Assembly: GCA_017654935.2 (NCBI GenBank) | Contig: CM065712.1 | Location: 25,370,136 to 25,434,135 of the forward strand | DNA: 64,000 nt | Source: Phymorhynchus buccinoides | Lineage: Eukaryota; Mollusca; Gastropoda; Neogastropoda; Raphitomidae | Reading direction: 5' to 3' | Part shown: positions 1-64,000 of the stretch, in pieces | Position numbering within the stretch: the first letter of the stretch is position 1 | Layout: the number at the start of each line of letters is the position of its first letter | Translations under genes and position numbers: made by a program | Notes under the pieces: model-generated | What the model was told of the DNA's origin: nothing | The model's input: only the letters and a program-made list of their open reading frames with translations | The model's database searches: none

Positions 1-328
1 TGTAGATAAGTTAAAATGATTTTATTCAGACTTAATTTGATAAAACGTTTGATTCAACATGTGGCTCAGGCATGCCCCAGCTTAGCATCTGGTCGAGTTG
101 GGGGGCAGGATAGGGGTGCAAATGCAATGTAGAAAAGTGTGATACCATTGAATCAATCTTAATCAATACCTGTGTGAATGGGGATTCAAAAATGTGATAT
201 ACATGGTCCATTTCATAAATTGGGCAAAGCACTTTACCCATTTCATGAAATAGGCAATTTCACGGATTGGGCGTAACATATACAACAAGCTCAAGCAAAA
301 AAACCACCCCACAAACCTGATGATGAAA

Positions 329-480
329 GTCTGTTTAACGTCCTCCGGTCTGGAACAGACACGTATGGGACATTGGTAAATATAAAGATGGTGGGAACGG
401 TCCTGGAGGCAATGCCCGGAGGCAGTGCAACACCAGGAAAGTGCCGAATTTTTAACAATACAGATATGTATTACACAAAC
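329..480. repeat. R200 dispersed repeat, diverged
   Basis: Forward, more diverged and truncated copy with GATGGTGGGAACGGTCC and GCCCGGAGGCAGTGCAAC. Confidence 0.7.
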
Positions 481-689
481 CTGTCACTAGTCATTTTTTT
501 GGTTTACGTGTTAATAAAATGATACGTTAAAAAAAAAAGAAGACTTTTTAAAAAAAAAAGTGGGATAATACCGCAAGATCAAAAAGCAAAAATCGTATTA
601 TTGGGTACAAATTCCTTTCTCACAAAATGATACATGCATTGATGCTTGCACACGTATGTCTGTATGTGCACACATTTAACAATCAACTT

Positions 690-985
690 TTAACTCATTC
701 AAGTCGTTCCACACATATTGGCCACTGCAAAGAACACCTTTTGCAAGAGTGAGTGAATGCCCTTGGTGGGTGGGGGGAGATGGTTGAGTACTGACCGAAC
801 AAGGGCATAACTCTCGCCAATAACCCTGTTTGAGGCCACTAAATGGCTGCCTGTCGCAAGAGTGAATGCCCTTGTCAGCACTGACCAACAAGGGATTCAC
901 TCTCACAGTCAAGGGTGTTAATAACCCTAGTTGCAGAGGCCAATATGGCCGGAATTAATATAAAGCTGTCAGGAACTGTCGGAGC
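690..985. mobile_element. partial TTAA-flanked MITE P3
   Basis: Contains AACTCATTCAAGTCGTTCC and a later GGCCGGAATTAATA segment, split by an internal duplication around AGTGAATGCCCTTG. Boundaries uncertain. Confidence 0.45.
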
Positions 986-1135
986 CATCGACGAAGAAAG
1001 TGAGAGAGAAAGCATAAACGGTGAGGTATGCACATAATAAATTTTTTTATGCAAGATTCGTGTGTACATTTGTCTACATTGTTTGCACGTCAGATTAATT
1101 AATTAATTATTCAAAATTATCATTAGTAGGATACT

Positions 1136-1470
1136 AGGATGTAGAGTGGCACAATGGTAGCGCGTTCGCCTCGTGCTAAGTAAACGCGAGTTCGAACCTG
1201 GGTACAGGGGATTTTTCCTCTCACATTGCACCAGGCCTTACGGTCTGAACGGATGAGATGATAAACCGAGGTCCCGTGTGCCCATGCACTTAGCACACGT
1301 TAATCCCAGTGGCAACGCAAAAGTTGTCATTTGGTCAAAATTTACCCCCCCCCCCCCTTCCTCATCAGTCACACAAAAAATCGCATGCCAAAAAAAAAGA
1401 AGAAAAAGTGGGTGGCGTGCCTCTGGCTGCGACACGCTCTCCAGGTGGGAGAGGGAGAAGAAGAAGAAGA
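1136..1470 (+). mobile_element. tRNA-derived SINE, family A (full-length)
   Basis: tRNA-like head with box A (TGGCACAATGGTAGCG) and box B (GAGTTCGAACC), then a body through GATAAACCGAGGTCCCGTG, CCAGTGGCAACG and a C-tract, ending in a GAAGAAGAAG tail. Other copies are at 34743-35015, 39180-39470 and 51945-52290. Confidence 0.82.
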
Positions 1471-1839
1471 AAAATAAAAATGTCCCTTGTTCAATCTGGT
1501 GAACGATTCACACACGGCAAAGACGAAGGAATATCCTAAACATTTAAAAATGAATTACAAAATTAAAAAGAAAAATGTCACCCCACTTCAAAGCAGCCAT
1601 GTTCGCACTTTAATGAAAAAACAAGAACAAAACAAAAAGCGAATGTAAACGAACAAATTGATCCCAAATAATAACATTGAGAAAACCGATTAAAAACAAA
1701 GAAATTTAAAAGTCAAAGAAAGAAAATGAAGACGTAATAAACATTTTAAAAAAACGGACAGCAAGGTACGTTCTATTTTAAGAACAGCGTGCATGTTCAC
1801 TTCACATTATACATGCACACGCATGTATGTACAATGAGC
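1471..1839. other. no recognised feature
   Basis: AT-rich sequence after the SINE tail; nothing recognised. Confidence 0.5.
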
Positions 1840-1897
1840 ACAAATGCAGGCCTGTACGCTCTCGCACACACACACACACACACATTGGCGTGCACAC

Positions 1898-2528
1898 CAG
1901 ACCTGCCTACTTGTAATTTTCCCAATCAGTAGCCCAGCCATCAATTTTCAGTAGCATGGCAAATTTTTCCCTAGCATCCACAAACGGCAATCGATTTGTT
2001 CTCTTCCTGAGCCGAAACGCACTGCTTAATATGTTTCGCCGATTGAACGTGTTGACGGCAATCATCTCTACCGCCATGATTCACAGAGAAGTCCGCATGG
2101 CAGAGGTTGCACTGCAGCGAGCATGGTTCGCACCGCGTCAACTTCTGACGATGCAAGGCCACTCCGCCGATGTTTTTTCTTAGAACAAGATGGTGTGCCA
2201 GATGATTTTCGTTTTCTGGTTTGCGTTCGTTTTTCTTCGTTTGAAACATCTCCCGAATCGCTACTGCTGCTGGAGTCCGCCATTTTTTCCAGAGAAAATA
2301 ATAAGAACGCATGCGCAGTCACTTTGATAAAAACGGAAGTGACTAGGTTATCGCGCGTGACACGGCGTCTGCTCTTAGAAACCGACAAAACCGGGAACGA
2401 CATAAGCAAAAATAAAATGCGGCGGCAATTTTTTTTTTTCCGTAGCAACGTTAAGGTTGCCGTAGCTCCGTAGCAAAGCTTTATTTTTCGTAGCTGCTAC
2501 GACCAAATCGTAGCAGTAGGCAGGTCTG
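1898..2528 (-). mobile_element. hAT-like non-autonomous element, family 1, copy 1
   Basis: Terminal inverted repeats CAGACCTGCCTACT and AGTAGGCAGGTCTG. On the minus strand it retains a transposase N-terminus beginning MADSSSSSDSGD with basic KRKSSGTP, and a BED-type zinc finger C-x2-C-x16-H-x5-H around CNLCHADFSVNHGGRDD, in shifted frames. No catalytic domain. It is flanked by a 58-bp direct repeat (1840-1897 and 2529 onward). Confidence 0.8.
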
Positions 2529-2660
2529 ACAAATGCAGGCCTGTACGCTCTCGCACACACACACACACATTGGCGTGCACACACACACACACACATTGGC
2601 GTGCACACACACACACACACATTGGCGTGCACACACACACACACACACACATACAGAACC
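2529..2660. repeat. minisatellite of CA with ATTGGCGTGCAC
   Basis: Three units of ATTGGCGTGCAC separated by (CA)n. The first 50-odd bases duplicate the sequence left of the hAT-like element at 1840-1897. Confidence 0.8.
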
Positions 2661-2845
2661 AAAAGGATATACAATATTTTCCTAGCATCAAACAAATTTT
2701 TTTTTTTAGAATATCAAAAGAAATCCAACCATAGTACAAAACCGAAAAAAGCACTATCTATACACATCATACACACAAACGAAAACTTGCAACAAAAATA
2801 TTAGGGGGTAAAATCACACCCAAAAAAACACACACCAAAAAAACT

Positions 2846-3545
<700 letters not shown>

Positions 3546-3617
3546 GAAATGGCAACGTCTCTTTTCAACCAACCTGACTAACGAACCAATGATAATAATT
3601 GTAATTGCACTTCTAAT

Positions 3618-4180
3618 TGTCACACGCACGCGCACACACACAGATACATGCTCAAAATAACTATGCACATGCGTGCATATATGCACACAAGCACATAGGC
3701 ACGAACATACACACTTACATAAACGCACACATACAAACATGCACATGCGAGCGCACACACACACAGTCTCACACATACACACACACAATCTCACACACAC
3801 ATACAGTCACACACACACATACATATACCTATGCGTATAACTTATCACATGAAGAAAATACAAACACATGCACATATTCATGCATGTACGCACGCACTCT
3901 CATACACATCCATATGCACACTTAGGGAAGCACACTTACACACATACACACACACAGTGCCACACACACACACAGTGACATACACACAGTCACACACACA
4001 CACACACACACTGTGACACAGTGACATACACACAGTGCCACACACACACACACAGTGTCACACACACACACAGTGCCACACACACAGTGCCACACACACA
4101 CACAGTGACATACACACACACAGTGACATACACACAGTGACACACACACACAGTGACATACACACAGTGACACACACGCC
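3618..4180. repeat. CA-rich degenerate microsatellite
   Basis: CA repeats with CACAGTGACATACACACAGT-type higher-order units from about 3950 to 4175. Confidence 0.85.
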
Positions 4181-4257
4181 TTACTTTTAGACGAACCATC
4201 GGTCATACTCATCACATAATGTAGCGCTGATAACTCATCATCGCTTCATTGTGTCTC

Positions 4258-4266
4258 TTTCTCTCT

Positions 4267-4341
<75 letters not shown>

Positions 4342-5360
4342 GTCACACAAAGCTAAAATATTTTGTGCTTATTCAGCTATCCTCAATAAACATTCGAGTT
4401 TCAAATAATCGAGAGTTTCGAGTTTCTCCCTCTCTCTCTCTCTTGTAGGAATTGGCAGCATCGCCTAAAATCTTTATCCTTGTTAAAGTCCAGCGTCTCT
4501 CTCTCTCTCCCTCTCTCTCCACAGACAGAATCCACACACACAAGGAAATGAAAATAAGGAGCGATCTGTCATACATAGCAGCCAACATAGTGCTCGCAAT
4601 AGCGCTGATAACACTCATTATTTCATTTCTCTCCCACTCTCTCTCTCTCTCACACAAAGTTAAAATAACTCTCTTTCTCTCACTCTCTCCTCCCTCCTTT
4701 CTCTCTCTCTCTGCACACAGCCACACAACAGAAGCACCAAAACCCCCCCACAAAAATGAAGCCTCTCATAGTCATAGTGGCGATCATAGAACAACACAAT
4801 GCTTGCTTTAGTCTCTCTCTCTCTGATTCTCTCTCAAACAAGTTGCAATGATTCTCTCTCCATCTCTCTATCTCTCTCTCTCTCTCTCTACACACATACA
4901 CAGTCAAGCACAAAATCCGCAAGAAAGAAAGTTGAAGATAGCACATTGCTTGCGATAGCACTGAAAACTCTCACTGTCTCACCGTCTCTCACTCACTCTG
5001 TCTCTCTCTCACTCTGTCTCTCTCTCTCTCTGTCACTCTGTCTCTCTCTCTCTCACTCTGTCTCTCTCTCTCTCACTCTGTCTCTCTCTCTCTCTCTCAC
5101 TCTGTCTCTCTCTCTCTCTCTCTCTCACTCTGTCTCTCACTCTCTCTCTCTCATTCTGTCTCTCTCTCTCTCACTCTCTCTCAGCCATGTGTGCATGCGG
5201 TGACCACAAATTTTGCCTGAAAGTTCCATTGTAAAAAAACTTGATATTATTGATATATAGATGGTCACCTCAAGAACATTCGTTCTTGTACAATTTCTCT
5301 CTCTCTCGCACACACAAAGTTAAAATAACTCTCTTTCTCTCGCTCGCTCCTCCCTCCTTT

Positions 5361-5391
<31 letters not shown>

Positions 5392-5885
5392 AAGTTAAAA
5401 TAACTCTCTCTCTCTCGCTCTCTCCTCCCTCCATTTATCTCTCGCTCTCTCCTCCCTCCCCCCCTCTCTCTCAAACATAACTCTCTCTCTCACTCTCACA
5501 CACACAAAAATAACTCTCTGTCTCTCTCTATCACAAAAATAACTCTCTCCCTTTCTCTCTCTATCACAAAAATAACTCACTCTCTCTCTCTCTCATTTCA
5601 CAAAAATAACTCACACAAAAATAACTCTCTCTCTCTCTCTCTCACAAAAATAACTCTCTCTCTCACTCTCTAGAATGGGCCCGGTCCAAAATCTTAATCC
5701 TTATGTAATAAAGTTTTTCAGTCTTCAGTCTCTCACTCTCTCTCTCTCACACACAGAGAAATAACTCTCTCTTCACAAAAATAACTCTCTCTCTATAACA
5801 AAAATAACTCTCTCACTCTTTCACTCTCTCTCTCTCTCTTCACAAAAATAACTCTCTCTATCACTCTCTCTCTCTCACTCTCTCT
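4258..5885. repeat. CT-rich satellite-like region
   Basis: (CT)n interspersed with CACAAAAATAACTCTCTC units and short unique islands such as GATAGCACATTGCTTGCG. No gene is seen. It lies downstream of the FBXL20-like stop codon. Confidence 0.85.
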
Positions 5886-6003
5886 CTACACACACACACA
5901 CAAAGTCACGCGCGCAAAAAAGTCCGCAAGAACGAGAGAAAAAAAAAAGGAAAAAGCAAGCTGGCGGGCTGGTGGTTCCTCCTGGTGGCAGGGTCGTCGG
6001 AGG

Positions 6004-62955
<56,952 letters not shown>

Positions 62956-63075
62956 TTTTTCTCCATCCACTAATTTTATCACAGTTAGGAGTTGTCAGTG
63001 GCTGACAGGAACACACTAAAGAAAATAATAACATGAAAATGCTTCCACCATACTGCTTTACTAAGACGGTCGCTC

Positions 63076-63365
63076 ATTGGACGAAGGCTCGTGACGCAGA
63101 AGGTTTATTGGCAACAAGGGAAATCTAAAGCCCGTGACAGTCTGATATCTGGCAAACATGAAACAATTTTTGCACGTATTCAAATAAAAAATAAGAACGA
63201 TTTTGTTGAAATGATAAATTTCGAAAAGAGTGTTTTTTGTAATTGCAGATCAATCTTGCAGGGGATGCCAAAAATAGTTTCGGCCAATGAAAATTCGTGT
63301 TACAACGACACATTTACAGCTGATGGGCCCCTTGCCTGCAATGTTTTGGTTCTTGCATGACGTCA
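63076..63365 (-). promoter_or_regulatory. candidate promoter elements upstream of exon 1
   Basis: On the minus strand a CCAAT pentamer lies at 63076-63080, about 120 nt before the start codon. A perfect palindromic cAMP-response-like octamer TGACGTCA is at 63358-63365, about 400 nt before it. No TATA box stands out. Both motifs are short, so the call is tentative, and the transcription start is unknown. Confidence 0.3.
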
Positions 63366-63579
63366 TAATAACACAGCTTCCAGTTGACCTTGACCTTCTT
63401 GAGGCAGCGGGAAGTTTTGACAAAGGATGCATTCCTTCCTTTGAAACTGGGACTGTTCAAATCTCGGCTATGTTATGTAATAAAACAAGTGGCCGGTTTT
63501 CGTGGCGCGATTGTAGTGCGTACGGGTGGCTTGTTTCCTCAATTTCTTGTATTTCTGTTTGCCCCGTACCTTGCGAGGG

Positions 63580-63581
<2 letters not shown>

Positions 63582-63660
<79 letters not shown>

Positions 63661-63669
63661 GTCTGTGTA

Positions 63670-63709
<40 letters not shown>

Positions 63710-63752
63710 GGGGGGGCTATGTGTGTGTGTGGTGGGGGGGGGGGGGGGGTCA
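63582..63752. repeat. (CT)n, (GT)n and G-rich compound repeat
   Basis: CT 63582-63656, GT about 63671-63706, then G-rich sequence. Upstream of FBXL20-like exon 1. Confidence 0.9.
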
Positions 63753-63794
63753 AAGACGGGGTGAGCGTGGGTGCGCATTCCTATTATTATGAAT

Positions 63795-64000
63795 GAATGA
63801 AAAATGGTGTTTTACGTCCTCTCGGTCATTGACACATATGGGACATTTGTAAATACAAAGATGGTGGGAACAATACTGGCTGCAATGCCCGGAGGCAGTG
63901 CAACACCAGTAAAGTCCCGAGTTTTTATCAATATAGATATGTGTAGCGGTAACCACGCCTCGGATAAACCTCATCGGCTATGGTACCGCCACGGATTATT
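63795..64000. repeat. R200 dispersed repeat
   Basis: Forward copy at the window edge; a GAATGAATGA tract precedes it, which may be a simple tail read on the other strand. Confidence 0.78.

Noticed and set aside
1140..1215. Functional tRNA gene
   Set aside because: Box A and B are present, but the sequence is the head of a repeated SINE; the same holds at 25480-25560, 57560-57640, 60100-60185 and 59820-59920.
63091..63360. Divergent small gene upstream of exon 1
   Set aside because: A single 89-codon frame with no recognisable domain and an overlapping antisense frame; kept only as a possible promoter region.

Overview
The window is non-coding-rich nuclear DNA of a metazoan, most likely a marine mollusc and probably a gastropod. 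That placement is an inference. It rests on one split gene with GT-AG introns, dense microsatellites, telomere-like TTAGGG tracts inside repeats, tRNA-headed SINEs, Jockey-superfamily LINE fragments, and many short inverted-repeat DNA transposons. I see no bacterial operon structure.

The one cellular gene I can support lies on the minus strand and spans almost the whole window, from a start codon at 62955 to a stop at 6004. It is an F-box/leucine-rich-repeat protein of the FBXL20/FBXL2 family, a substrate receptor of SCF ubiquitin ligases. I resolved fifteen coding exons of 45 to 213 nt by reading conserved protein segments and checking splice sites and phases. They give about 444 residues: a 20-residue N-terminus, the F-box, a long run of cysteine-type leucine-rich repeats, and a C-terminal CAIL prenylation box. 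The exons join in frame except at exon 11 (near 18379-18438), where neither available donor gives the needed phase and one of them adds an in-frame stop.

The most unusual feature is that edges of several exons of this gene are tandemly duplicated into the neighbouring introns together with their splice sites. The 3' edge of exon 4 is present four extra times, the 5' edge of exon 10 four extra times, and the 3' edge of exon 14 seven extra times. Degenerate copies of the 5' edge of exon 14 also occur. The units are interleaved with microsatellite or AT-rich spacer.

The introns are otherwise mobile DNA. 1-6 kb: SINE, hAT-like element and about 3 kb of GA/CA/CT repeats. 6-16 kb: exons 15 to 12, exon-edge arrays, and hAT, piggyBac and Tc1-like MITEs. 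18-24 kb: exons 11 and 10, hAT-like elements, nested TTAA elements. 25-37 kb: exons 9 to 2 with SINEs, a Harbinger-like MITE, fold-back elements and a 43-bp minisatellite. 37-60 kb: the long first intron, with 60-bp and 18-bp minisatellites, fold-back elements with telomere-like cores, SINE and LINE remnants, a U2 snRNA fragment and a perfect 43-bp hairpin. 60-62.3 kb: a sense-strand LINE reverse transcriptase remnant joined to a SINE. 62.9 kb: exon 1, with a possible promoter beyond it up to about 63.4 kb.
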